From assembly GCA_902781565.1 (NCBI GenBank), contig CACZJT010000003.1:9114-51123 (forward strand): a stretch of 42,010 bases of DNA, written 5' to 3'. Origin of the DNA: an uncultured Ruminococcus sp. Its GTDB lineage: Bacteria; Bacillota; Clostridia; Oscillospirales; Ruminococcaceae. This document shows positions 1 to 7,306 of the stretch, in pieces. Each line of letters begins with the position of its first letter. Position 1 is the first letter of the stretch. The notes below the pieces were generated by a model. The model searched no databases. It worked only from the letters and a program-made list of their open reading frames with translations, and was not told the origin of the DNA. The position numbers were made by a program, and so were the translations under genes.

Positions 1-20
1 GTACAAGCTGTGCTTGTACC

Positions 21-98
21 CACGGCTGCGGTCGTTTTCCTTGCACTGTGAAATTTTCTCTCGAAATCTTTATGCTGCTATTTTCTTGGATTGCTATA
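21..98. repeat. Partial copy of MITE-like inverted-repeat element (left edge)
   Basis: These 78 bases are the exact reverse complement of 34950-35027, the left half of the complete 161-bp element. The element's 20-bp end TATTTTCTTGGATTGCTATA lies at 79-98, about 40 bp downstream of the hypD stop. Inward of position 21 the sequence differs from the other copy: bases 1-19 form a small palindrome, GTACAAGC-TGT-GCTTGTAC. The rest of this copy lies outside the window. Perfect identity between two distant copies suggests recent spread or gene conversion. Confidence 0.85.
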
Positions 99-138
99 AG
101 TGGTAAACCGTTTATCAAATATTCCGAATCCCGAATTG

Positions 139-1191
139 CTAATTATTGTCGCTGTATTGGTAGTATGCCGCGCAGGCGCCCTCGTCGGAGACCATGCAGG
201 CGCCGATGGGGTGCAGGGGCGTGCAGACCTTGCCGAAAACCTTGCAGTCCGAGGGCTTGCACTTGCCCTGCAATACGTCGCCGCAGCGGCAGGCGGGGTT
301 GGGTCTGCCCTTGATCTCGGGCATGGCGAACTTGATACGCGCGTCATAGTCGGCGTACTCGGGGCGCAGCTTCATTCCCGACATTGGTATGAGCCCCAGC
401 CCGCGCCACTCGCTGTCGCAGGGTTCCATGACACGCTCCATGAGCTCCATTGCCTGCCTGTTGCCCTCGTCGGTGACGACGCGGGTGTAGCAGTTGCGGA
501 AGAACGGCTCGCCCTTTTCGAGCAGCTTTATCGTGACAGCCATAGCCGTTATCAGCTCGCTCGCCGTGAAGCCCGCGACAACGCCCGAAACGCCCTTTTC
601 CTCGCAGAGCTTTATACACGCCGAATTGCCCGTAATGGCGTTGACGTGTCCCGGATAGAGGAAAGCGTCGGCGCTGCCGATCAGAGCGTTGTAGGCATTT
701 GGCATAGTCTTGTTTGCGGTCAGAAGCGAGAAGTTTTTAAGCCCTGCCGCCTTAGCCTGCTCCGCCGCAAGACACGCCGAAGGCGTGGTGGTCTCAAAGC
801 CTACCGCAAGGAACACTACCTGTCTGTCGGGGTTCTCTTTGGCTATCTCCACCGCGTCGAGGGGCGAGTAAACGGGGCGTATCTCCGCACCCTTCGCCCG
901 CGCTCCCGCAAGGCTCATCTCCGTCCCGGGAACACGGATAAGGTCGCCGAAGGTACAGACTATACATCCCTTTTCGAGCGCTAACCATATCGCTTCGTCG
1001 ATAAATCCCACCGCCGTCACGCAGACGGGACAGCCGGGACCCGAGATAAGGTCAATGCTCTCGGGGAGAAGCTTTCGCAGTCCTATACGGAATATCTCGT
1101 GGGTGTGCGTGCCGCAGACCTCCATTATGCGGAGGGGTCTGCCGCTGTAACCCGTGATGATGTCCCGCGCTTTCTTTACGCTTTCCTTCAT
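139..1191 (-). CDS. hypD: HypD, iron-sulfur scaffold for Fe(CN)2CO assembly
   Basis: This is a 350-aa protein of usual HypD length. HypD forms the core of the HypCD complex, on which the Fe(CN)2CO group of [NiFe] hydrogenases is assembled in the cytoplasm. Three family signatures are intact: CGTHTHE at residues 26-32, GPGCPVC at 51-57 with the redox thiol pair, and a C-terminal Cys-rich region with the pattern CRCG, C, C, then CTPLHPIGAC that ligates the [4Fe-4S] cluster. The start ATG overlaps the hypC stop in an ATGA arrangement, so the two are translationally coupled. It is the last gene of the minus-strand cluster, and no terminator is visible before the repeat at 21-98. The identification is secure. 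The hydrogenase it would normally serve is not in the window. Confidence 0.97.
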   Translation of the reverse strand: MKESVKKARDIITGYSGRPLRIMEVCGTHTHEIFRIGLRKLLPESIDLISGPGCPVCVTAVGFIDEAIWLALEKGCIVCTFGDLIRVPGTEMSLAGARAKGAEIRPVYSPLDAVEIAKENPDRQVVFLAVGFETTTPSACLAAEQAKAAGLKNFSLLTANKTMPNAYNALIGSADAFLYPGHVNAITGNSACIKLCEEKGVSGVVAGFTASELITAMAVTIKLLEKGEPFFRNCYTRVVTDEGNRQAMELMERVMEPCDSEWRGLGLIPMSGMKLRPEYADYDARIKFAMPEIKGRPNPACRCGDVLQGKCKPSDCKVFGKVCTPLHPIGACMVSDEGACAAYYQYSDNN

Positions 1192-1397
1192 GATAAGCTC
1201 TCCATAAGGATATCGGCTTCGTCATCCTCGTCCTGAGTTATCTTCGCTATCGCAACGCCTGCGTGTACCATGACGAAATCGCCCGGCTCCAGGTCTTCGA
1301 GTATCCCCGCGCTGACCTCGCGCTTTGCGCCGCTTGCGTCTATAAGCGCGGTGCCGTCCTTAACGTTTACAACTCTTGCAGATAATCCTACACACAT
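1188..1397 (-). CDS. hypC: HypC/HybG-family maturation chaperone
   Basis: This 69-aa protein has the essential N-terminal Cys2 (after Met removal the N-terminal cysteine binds the iron) and the conserved VHAGVA motif with His45. HypC carries the Fe(CN)2CO unit on HypD and normally delivers it to the hydrogenase large subunit. The usual N-terminus is close to MCLAIPG. Here it is MCVGLSA, so the surface that meets the client protein differs from textbook HypC. The ribosome binding site GGAGG lies 7-9 nt before the ATG. It overlaps hypD by 4 nt and is separated from hypF by an AT-rich insert carrying a NUDIX gene. Confidence 0.93.
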   Translation of the reverse strand: MCVGLSARVVNVKDGTALIDASGAKREVSAGILEDLEPGDFVMVHAGVAIAKITQDEDDEADILMESLS

Positions 1398-1477
1398 GAT
1401 GATACCTCCGCTATTTCAATTCGTGATCCGTAATTATTATATCCCATTTTCACAAATGTTCCAAAATAAATCAGTAT

Positions 1478-1903
1478 TTATCTAATATTCCAGGTTTGCT
1501 CTATGGCCCAACTTTGCATTTCCAAATACATTTTCCCTTTTATATCTTCAAATCTCACATATTTAAATTCATGATCAGGCTCCACAGGCTCCTTGACCTT
1601 ATTCAGAAGTCTTCCAAGATAGTATTTTTGTATTGGATGGAAATAGCCTATGGTAGGATGAAGCATATATGCTTCCGCAGATCCGACTTCTTTAACTATT
1701 TCTACTTCATATCCTGCCTCTTCAATGCATTCTCTCTTAATGCACTGAAAATCGGACTCACCAGAATCCAAGCCGCCTCCCAACAAGAAAAATCCCTTAG
1801 GAGTTTCTACAACCCCTACCTCATCTCCTCTAATTGGAATAATATATGCACCTTGCCTGTCATAATATTTCTCGTGTTCCTTCTTGCCAAAAATCTTATA
1901 CAT
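1478..1903 (-). CDS. NUDIX hydrolase
   Basis: This is a 141-aa NUDIX-fold protein. The Nudix box is visible as GGLDSGE followed seven residues later by REC-IEEAGY, matching GX5EX7REUXEEXGU, so metal binding and pyrophosphohydrolase chemistry should be intact. The substrate cannot be told from sequence; small stand-alone members act on nucleotides or (d)NTP-like compounds. The gene sits between hypF and hypC on the same strand but its base composition is clearly more AT-rich than both neighbours, and it has AT-rich spacers of about 70-80 bp on each side. That suggests a later insertion into the hyp cluster rather than a core maturation gene. Start ATG is preceded by AGAGGT. Confidence 0.88.
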   Translation of the reverse strand: MYKIFGKKEHEKYYDRQGAYIIPIRGDEVGVVETPKGFFLLGGGLDSGESDFQCIKRECIEEAGYEVEIVKEVGSAEAYMLHPTIGYFHPIQKYYLGRLLNKVKEPVEPDHEFKYVRFEDIKGKMYLEMQSWAIEQTWNIR

Positions 1904-1971
1904 ATTTACCTCTATAAATTCCGATTTATCTTATCGACAACACGAAAACAAAGAATGACTTATATTTTTGC

Positions 1972-4317
1972 TCACGCATCAAGCATTACCCCATACGCCG
2001 CCTGTCCCACGCAGATACCTCCGTCATTGGGTGGGATAAGGCTGTGCAAGAGCACACGGAAACCGTTTGCTTCAAGCTGTTCTTTTGTCAAGCGCACAAG
2101 CAGTCTGTTCTGGAAAACTCCGCCGCTCAGGGCGATTTCATTGAACCCCGTTTTATCGCGCATTGCCGTACAGGCAAGCTGTATATCTTCGGCAAGCGCA
2201 TAATGAAACTCATATGCGAGCCTGCCCTTGTCCTCGCCGTCAAGAAAACGCTTTGCAATTTCCGAAACGAGGGTGTTCGTGTCGATAATGATACCGTCGC
2301 TTTGGGTGACACGTCGGGACAGTCCGCAGGCGGTTTTGCCGTTCGCGCGTTCAAAGCGCTCCGCAGCGGTCATGAGCGCGGTGGAAGCTTCGCCCTCGAA
2401 AGTGGAAGCCTTGCGTATACCCAGCACCGCCGATACCGCGTCGAAAACACGCCCCATGCTCGTGGAGCGGACGGCGTTCAAGCCCTTGTCAGCCATTACC
2501 GATTGCAGACGGAATGTCTTTTCATCGCAGAGCCCCAGCCGTATGCACATCTCGGCGGGGTCGGACTCCTGCCCCTTTTTACCGCTTTCCGCGCGGAGAA
2601 TCTGCACCGCTATACGCCAGCCCTCCTTCGAGGACAGGTCGCCGCCCACCTGCATGAATGGCGTTATATGACCCTCGCGGACAAATCCGTGATAGCTGCA
2701 CACCATAAGCTCACCGCCCCAGATAGTGCCGTCATCGCCGTAGCCCGTGCCGTCAAAGCTCACGCCTATGACCACCGAATCGGGGTCACAGCCGTTTCCA
2801 GCCATGCAGGAGAGGATATGCGCGAAATGGTGCTGAATCTTCACAAGCGGCAAGTCCGTTTCCTTGGACAGTTCTTCGGCAACGGTGACGGTGTTGTACA
2901 TCGGGTGAGTGTCGCAGACTATTACCTGCGGTTCGGCTTCAAGAAGCCTCAGCATTCGCCGCACCGACTCTTTGAGCGCGTTGACGGTGCGTATATCAGC
3001 CATATCTCCCACATAGGGCGAGGGGTACAACAGTCCGTTTTTTGCGACACAAAAGGTATTTTTCAGCTCTCCTCCTATCGCCAGCGCTTGCCTGTTATCG
3101 CAGCCCTTTATCATGACGGGCAGCGGCGCGAAGCCCCTCGAACGGCGTATCATGTAGGGCTTTCCGAACAGCTTGTCGCAGACCGAATCATCTGCGCGGA
3201 TAAGTATGCGCCTGTTGTGGGAGAGGATAAGGTCGCAGAAGCCGCCGATCTCCTTCACGGCGTCCTCGTCGCTTCGGCAGATCGGAGCGCCGCGGGCGTT
3301 TCCGCTGGTCATCACAAGACAGTCGGGCATTGGCTCTCCGTCGGGGTAGTCGAACAGGAGCATCTGAACGGGCGCATATGGGAGCATAACGCCCACCGTA
3401 TCGTTATCGGGGGCGATGATGTCGGTAAGCCGACCGCCCGAGCGTCGCTCCAGCAGGAGTATCGGCTTCTGCCAGCCCGTCAGCACTGCTTCGTCCTCAT
3501 CGGTGACTACGCACTCGCGGCGCACCGTATCCATGTCCCTCATCATGACCGCAAAGGGCTTCATGGGACGGTGTTTCAGTTCGCGGAGCCTTGCGACTGC
3601 GGCTTCATTCCCCGCGTCACAGCAGAGGTGAAAGCCGCCAATGCCCTTGACTGCCGCGATCTTTCCATCTATGATACTGCGGCGGACGAGCTTTATAGCT
3701 TCCGCGCCGCGAATGTCCGTGCCGACAATGTAGACCTCGGGTCCGCAGTCGTTGCAGCAGACGGGCTGAGCATCGTAGCGGCGGGTCTCGGGGCTGTGAT
3801 ACTCGGCGGCGCAGTCGGGACACATCGGAAAGTCAGCCATGCTCGTGCGTATGCGGTCATAAGGCATGGTGTCAAGTATCGTCAGCCGCGGACCGCATTG
3901 AGTGCAGTTGATAAACGGGTGCAGATAGCGCCTGTTATCGGGGTCGAAAAGCTCAGCGCGGCATTTGTCGCAGGTGGCGATGTCGGGGGAAACGAATATG
4001 TCCCCGTACTCCTTTTCGCTCTCGATTATTCGGAAATCCTCAAATACGGGACATTCATACTCATTACATTCGAGCGTGTCTATCCCCAGTATCACAGAGC
4101 GTTCGGGAGGGTGTTTCTTTATCTCGTCAAGATAGCGGTCTATCTGTTCGCGGCTTCCCTGTGCGTAGGCTTCCACATATGAGCCCTTGTTCGCCACCGT
4201 CCCGCGGACGCCGCATTTCTCGGCAGTCACCGCCATGAACGGACGGAAGCCCACGCCCTGAACTATCCCGAATATTTTCATCTTTACGGTCAAAATGGTC
4301 ATGGCGTTAATTCTCAT
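1972..4317 (-). CDS. hypF: HypF carbamoyltransferase (cyanide-ligand synthesis)
   Basis: This is a 781-aa full-length HypF. HypF uses carbamoyl phosphate and ATP to carbamoylate the C-terminal Cys of HypE, the first step to the CN ligands. Domains in order: acylphosphatase-like (about 10-95, with VQGVGFRPF), a double zinc finger (about 110-190, with CDKC, CTQCG, CPDC and CNDCG pairs), a YrdC-like domain (about 205-390), and a Kae1-like ATPase domain (about 400-775, with HHFAH and ALSGGVFQN). The first ATG overlaps the stop of the preceding nitrogenase-like gene by 11 nt. ATGs at 4302 and 4281 are alternative starts, and none has a strong ribosome binding site. The overlap implies translational coupling to that nitrogenase-like gene, an unusual partner for hypF. 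Confidence 0.97.
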   Translation of the reverse strand: MRINAMTILTVKMKIFGIVQGVGFRPFMAVTAEKCGVRGTVANKGSYVEAYAQGSREQIDRYLDEIKKHPPERSVILGIDTLECNEYECPVFEDFRIIESEKEYGDIFVSPDIATCDKCRAELFDPDNRRYLHPFINCTQCGPRLTILDTMPYDRIRTSMADFPMCPDCAAEYHSPETRRYDAQPVCCNDCGPEVYIVGTDIRGAEAIKLVRRSIIDGKIAAVKGIGGFHLCCDAGNEAAVARLRELKHRPMKPFAVMMRDMDTVRRECVVTDEDEAVLTGWQKPILLLERRSGGRLTDIIAPDNDTVGVMLPYAPVQMLLFDYPDGEPMPDCLVMTSGNARGAPICRSDEDAVKEIGGFCDLILSHNRRILIRADDSVCDKLFGKPYMIRRSRGFAPLPVMIKGCDNRQALAIGGELKNTFCVAKNGLLYPSPYVGDMADIRTVNALKESVRRMLRLLEAEPQVIVCDTHPMYNTVTVAEELSKETDLPLVKIQHHFAHILSCMAGNGCDPDSVVIGVSFDGTGYGDDGTIWGGELMVCSYHGFVREGHITPFMQVGGDLSSKEGWRIAVQILRAESGKKGQESDPAEMCIRLGLCDEKTFRLQSVMADKGLNAVRSTSMGRVFDAVSAVLGIRKASTFEGEASTALMTAAERFERANGKTACGLSRRVTQSDGIIIDTNTLVSEIAKRFLDGEDKGRLAYEFHYALAEDIQLACTAMRDKTGFNEIALSGGVFQNRLLVRLTKEQLEANGFRVLLHSLIPPNDGGICVGQAAYGVMLDA

Positions 4318-5335
4318 TATTAAGTCTCGCGCTTACGGCGTAGTGGGGAAAGTCGATGAACTCGCCCTCAAAGCCCTTTATCGCGCGTTTTAAGTCGCGG
4401 TCGGCGACTATCACATCGTAGTCGTTCTCGGCGATCTTCTCGTTCAGAACGTCCTCATCGGTTATGCGGAAATCGGTGTACATGGAATTGTTATCATCGA
4501 ACATGAACCATGTCGCGCAGTCCACGTCACAGCCCTTGATCTGTCCGCGCAGAGCGTTTGCGGCGATCTGCTGATTGATTATGAGCACACGCTTCTTTTT
4601 GAGCCCACGCACCTGCACGACCACGTTTTCGGGCAGGCAGGGATAGCCGAACTCGTAGGGCGTTCCGAAGCGTTTGTGGAGATACTCAGCCGCCTTCAAG
4701 CCCGAGGGCGAGATCACGAGCAGACGTTCGCACTCCCCTGCCCTGCGTATAGCGTCAAGTCCGCTGTCCATGCCGAAGCAGACATATTCGCCCTCCAAGC
4801 CGCCGACGATCTGCTCTGCGCGGGTGCAGCCCGTTTCGAGCGGGGTGGCTCCGAGAACTCCCGTAAGACCCTTTCTGACCTCGTGACCGTCCTCGGCAAA
4901 GCGCTCGAAGAGCTTCATATATGCCGCCTGCTCGCCCACATCGCAGAGCTTGGTGCCGTCGGTGGGGATCGCTATGCAGGGCAGTTTGGTCTTGCGTTCG
5001 GACATTCTTTCGAGGGCGTGGAAATCCGTTGCGATAACGGCGGGGACGGGCGTACCGACTATCGCGGTGAACTCCGCCCCGACCTGCGATGTTACCTTGA
5101 CAAGCTTTTCCACCAGCTTGTCATCGCGCCCGAGTATCGCGTCCATGTCCCGCAGTCCCGCACTGAAAAGCGCGGAGCGCTTCTCGTGCCAGCGGGGTTC
5201 ATCGAAGCCGCAGACATTGCCCGCGCAGCCGCCCGCGTCGCAGATAACGACTATCCCGCCCAGTTCGTAAAGCACCGAACAGGCGCCCGAATCATCGGGG
5301 GCTAAGGGTGATAAATGCTTTAGAAGACCCTTCAT
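4307..5335 (-). CDS. Nitrogenase component-1-like protein A
   Basis: This 342-aa protein belongs to the nitrogenase component-1 superfamily (NifD/K/E/N, BchN/B, CfbD and relatives) but is short. The N-terminus has SGACSVLYELGG, then a Cys-rich GGC-x4-CGFDEPRW (Cys19, 32, 37, 42). The equivalent region of protein B is clearly homologous (SGVCSALYELGG ... HDEPRW). Where B has Cys93 in AVCGSPMP, A has IVGTPVP with no Cys, so a third cluster ligand appears lost. The start is set at 5335 because AGGAGGT lies 8 nt upstream; the ATG at 5341 is too close to it. It lies 15 nt after hypE and overlaps hypF, so it is embedded in the hyp genes. Role unknown; a scaffold or catalytic subunit reduced by one of the NifH-like ATPases is plausible. 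Confidence 0.82.
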   Translation of the reverse strand: MKGLLKHLSPLAPDDSGACSVLYELGGIVVICDAGGCAGNVCGFDEPRWHEKRSALFSAGLRDMDAILGRDDKLVEKLVKVTSQVGAEFTAIVGTPVPAVIATDFHALERMSERKTKLPCIAIPTDGTKLCDVGEQAAYMKLFERFAEDGHEVRKGLTGVLGATPLETGCTRAEQIVGGLEGEYVCFGMDSGLDAIRRAGECERLLVISPSGLKAAEYLHKRFGTPYEFGYPCLPENVVVQVRGLKKKRVLIINQQIAANALRGQIKGCDVDCATWFMFDDNNSMYTDFRITDEDVLNEKIAENDYDVIVADRDLKRAIKGFEGEFIDFPHYAVSARLNNEN

Positions 5336-5350
5336 GTGCATGACCTCCTG

Positions 5351-6358
5351 TCAGCATATCCTCGGAAGAAGCTCTCCCTTGGGCTGTGGGAGGAGCGTCT
5401 GTGTGCCTATCTCCGTTTCCATGACTACCCTGCCCTTGTTGTCGGCTGTGACCTCGCCGATCACCGCCGCATTCGCGGAATACTTGCCCTCGCGGAGCTT
5501 TGCCACAAGCGCTTCGGCGTGCTCCTTCGGGGCGAAGATAACGAGCCTGCCCTCGCAGGCAAGGTACAGCGGCTCGAGCCCCAGCATTCCGCAGACGCCC
5601 TTAACGCGCTCGTCAACGGGAATGCTCTCGCGGTCAAGGCGTATGCCTACTCCGCTCTGTCCCGCGATCTCATAAAGCACCGTTCCTACGCCGCCGCGGG
5701 TGGCGTCGCGGATAACGTGGATATCGTCGGTCACTTCGTAAAGGCTCTCGACCGTATGCCAGAGCGGTGCGCAGTCGCTGTCAACGTCCGATTCGATGCC
5801 GTATTCGTCACGGGCAAGGAGTATCGTACAGCCGTGTCTTCCCACGTCACCCGTCACGATTATGGCGTCCCCGGGCTTCGCAAGGCTTCCCGATGTGTGG
5901 GCGTTCTCCATGATCTGTCCGACGCCCGTGGTGGTGATGAACACGCCGTCGCACTGACCCTTTCCCGCTACTTTGGTATCTCCCGCCACCAACTTTACGC
6001 CGACTTCGTTTGCGGTCTTTTCCATAGCGGCGGCGATCTTTTCGAGATCGTCAAGTGAAAAACCTTCCTCAATCACGAAAGCGCAGGTCAGGTAAAGGGG
6101 CTTGGCGCCCATGCAGGCGAGGTCGTTGACCGTACCGCAGATGGACAGCTTGCCGATATTTCCGCCGTTAAATTCCCAAGGGGAAACGATGAAGCCGTCA
6201 GTGGACATCGCTATCCTGCCTGCGGGCTGCGGAAGCACCGCCGCGTCATCGGCGGTAAATTCGGGGCTGTCGAAATGCGCCTTGAAAACCTTTTCTATAA
6301 GCTCGCTCGTCTGCGTGCCGCCCGCGCCGTGGGCGAGGGTCACTGTATTGTCAGCCAT
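5351..6358 (-). CDS. hypE: HypE, cyanide-ligand donor
   Basis: This is a 335-aa protein of the PurM/SelD-like ATPase family. HypE dehydrates the carbamoyl group placed on its C-terminal Cys by HypF to a thiocyanate, then gives CN to iron on HypCD. The last residues are PRIC, the diagnostic acceptor tail, so the protein should be active. The ATP/Mg motifs ADDAAV near the N-terminus and GDTKV are present, as is the Gly-rich DATRGGVGT segment. The start is chosen at 6358 because GGAGG lies 8 nt upstream; the ATG at 6373 lacks one. It is flanked by a NifH-like gene (24-nt gap) and a component-1-like gene (15-nt gap) rather than by hydrogenase genes. Confidence 0.97.
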   Translation of the reverse strand: MADNTVTLAHGAGGTQTSELIEKVFKAHFDSPEFTADDAAVLPQPAGRIAMSTDGFIVSPWEFNGGNIGKLSICGTVNDLACMGAKPLYLTCAFVIEEGFSLDDLEKIAAAMEKTANEVGVKLVAGDTKVAGKGQCDGVFITTTGVGQIMENAHTSGSLAKPGDAIIVTGDVGRHGCTILLARDEYGIESDVDSDCAPLWHTVESLYEVTDDIHVIRDATRGGVGTVLYEIAGQSGVGIRLDRESIPVDERVKGVCGMLGLEPLYLACEGRLVIFAPKEHAEALVAKLREGKYSANAAVIGEVTADNKGRVVMETEIGTQTLLPQPKGELLPRIC

Positions 6359-6382
6359 TGGTAATTCCTCCAAGCAATAGTA

Positions 6383-7138
6383 TTATTTATCTTCTTCAAT
6401 GAGCTTCCTTGCCAGCGCAAAAAAGCGCTTCGAGGTCTCGCATTCGGGGTCGCCCTCTATGACCGTTTTCCCCATGTCCTCGAACCTGATGATATCGTCG
6501 GAACGCGGTATATCGGCGGTTATCTCAAGCCCCGTTTTTTCCGCAAATGCGCGGACTTTCTCCTCCTCGTTCTCCACGTTGCGGCGGTTCATTATCACTC
6601 CGCGCACCTTGGCGTAGCTCCTGTCCTCGAAATTCTTCACGGCGCTGTTGATGTTGTTCGCCGCGTAGAGAGCCATCTTCTCACCCGAGGTGACGATAAG
6701 CACCTGCTCAGCGTAGCCCTCCCGAATCGGCGCGGCAAATCCGCCGCACACAACGTCGCCCAGCACATCGTAGAGCACCACATCGGGCTTGTACCTCTCG
6801 AAAAGCTCCAGCTGTTCGAGAAGATTGAAGGTCGTGATTATCCCCCGACCCGCACAGCCCAGCCCGGGTGTGGGACCTCCCGTTTCTATGCAGAGTATCC
6901 CTCCGAAGCCTATGCGCGAGATGTCCTCTATCCGTTCGGGGTCGTCCTCATGCTCGCGGAGGTAGTCCATTACGGGCTGCAAAGGTTTGCCGCCGAGAAG
7001 ATTTATGGTCGAGTCGGCTTTCGGGTCGCAGCCTATCTGTATGACTCGTTTCCCCAAACTCGCAAAGGCGGCGGCAAGGTTCGCGGTGCAGGTGGATTTT
7101 CCTATGCCGCCCTTGCCGTAAAGTGCTATTTTTATCAT
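6383..7138 (-). CDS. NifH-like ATPase/reductase 1
   Basis: This 251-aa protein is related to the nitrogenase Fe protein (NifH/BchL/CfbC superfamily), a homodimer that couples ATP hydrolysis to low-potential electron transfer through a bridging [4Fe-4S] cluster. The P-loop GKGGIGKST is at about 8-16. Both cluster ligands are conserved: Cys95 in GLGCAGRG and Cys131 in [11 protein letters not shown]. It is shorter than NifH of diazotrophs (about 275-295 aa), as in divergent groups of the family. The ribosome binding site AAGGAG precedes the ATG by about 8 nt. It is separated from component-1-like gene B by two palindromic repeats and followed closely by hypE. It is unlikely to serve nitrogen fixation because no nifB, nifE or nifN is present. 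Confidence 0.93.
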   Translation of the reverse strand: MIKIALYGKGGIGKSTCTANLAAAFASLGKRVIQIGCDPKADSTINLLGGKPLQPVMDYLREHEDDPERIEDISRIGFGGILCIETGGPTPGLGCAGRGIITTFNLLEQLELFERYKPDVVLYDVLGDVVCGGFAAPIREGYAEQVLIVTSGEKMALYAANNINSAVKNFEDRSYAKVRGVIMNRRNVENEEEKVRAFAEKTGLEITADIPRSDDIIRFEDMGKTVIEGDPECETSKRFFALARKLIEEDK

Positions 7139-7162
7139 CTGAAATGCTCCTTATTTTGAATA

Positions 7163-7227
7163 GGGGACGGTCGCAAGTGAATTTGGCTCGTTTCACGAGC
7201 CAAAGGCGACCTTACCCCCAAGCCCCC
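7163..7227. repeat. Palindromic repeat, copy 1
   Basis: This 65-bp unit begins GGGGACGGTCGC and ends GGCGACCTTACCCCCA plus a C-run. It folds as a hairpin: outer GGTCGC/GCGACC, inner TTTGGCTCG/CGAGCCAAA with loop TTTCA. It is nearly identical to the copy at 7238-7302 and closely similar to 7988-8053, which lies inside a coding sequence. It sits between component-1-like gene B and NifH-like gene 1, where it could act as an mRNA stability or processing hairpin. Confidence 0.85.
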
Positions 7228-7237
7228 GGTTTTGAAT

Positions 7238-7302
7238 GGGGGACGGTCGCAAGTGCCTTTGGCTTGTTTCACGAGCCAAAGGCGACCTTACCCCAAGCCC
7301 CC
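7238..7302. repeat. Palindromic repeat, copy 2
   Basis: This is a 65-bp unit in direct orientation to copy 1, 10 bp after it, ending 4 bp from the stop codon of component-1-like gene B. The hairpin core is TTTGGCTTG/ACGAGCCAAA. It differs from copy 1 at few positions, and changes such as CTCG to CTTG keep pairing through G-T wobble, consistent with an RNA or single-strand DNA hairpin. Confidence 0.85.
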
Positions 7303-7306
7303 GATC

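Noticed and set aside
2044..4182. 712-codon plus-strand ORF opposite hypF
   Set aside because: Shadow of hypF caused by codon bias; no ribosome binding site, no recognisable domain, and hypF itself is beyond doubt. The same holds for 100-984, 8733-9830, 12379-13617, 23941-24960 and 38404-39318.
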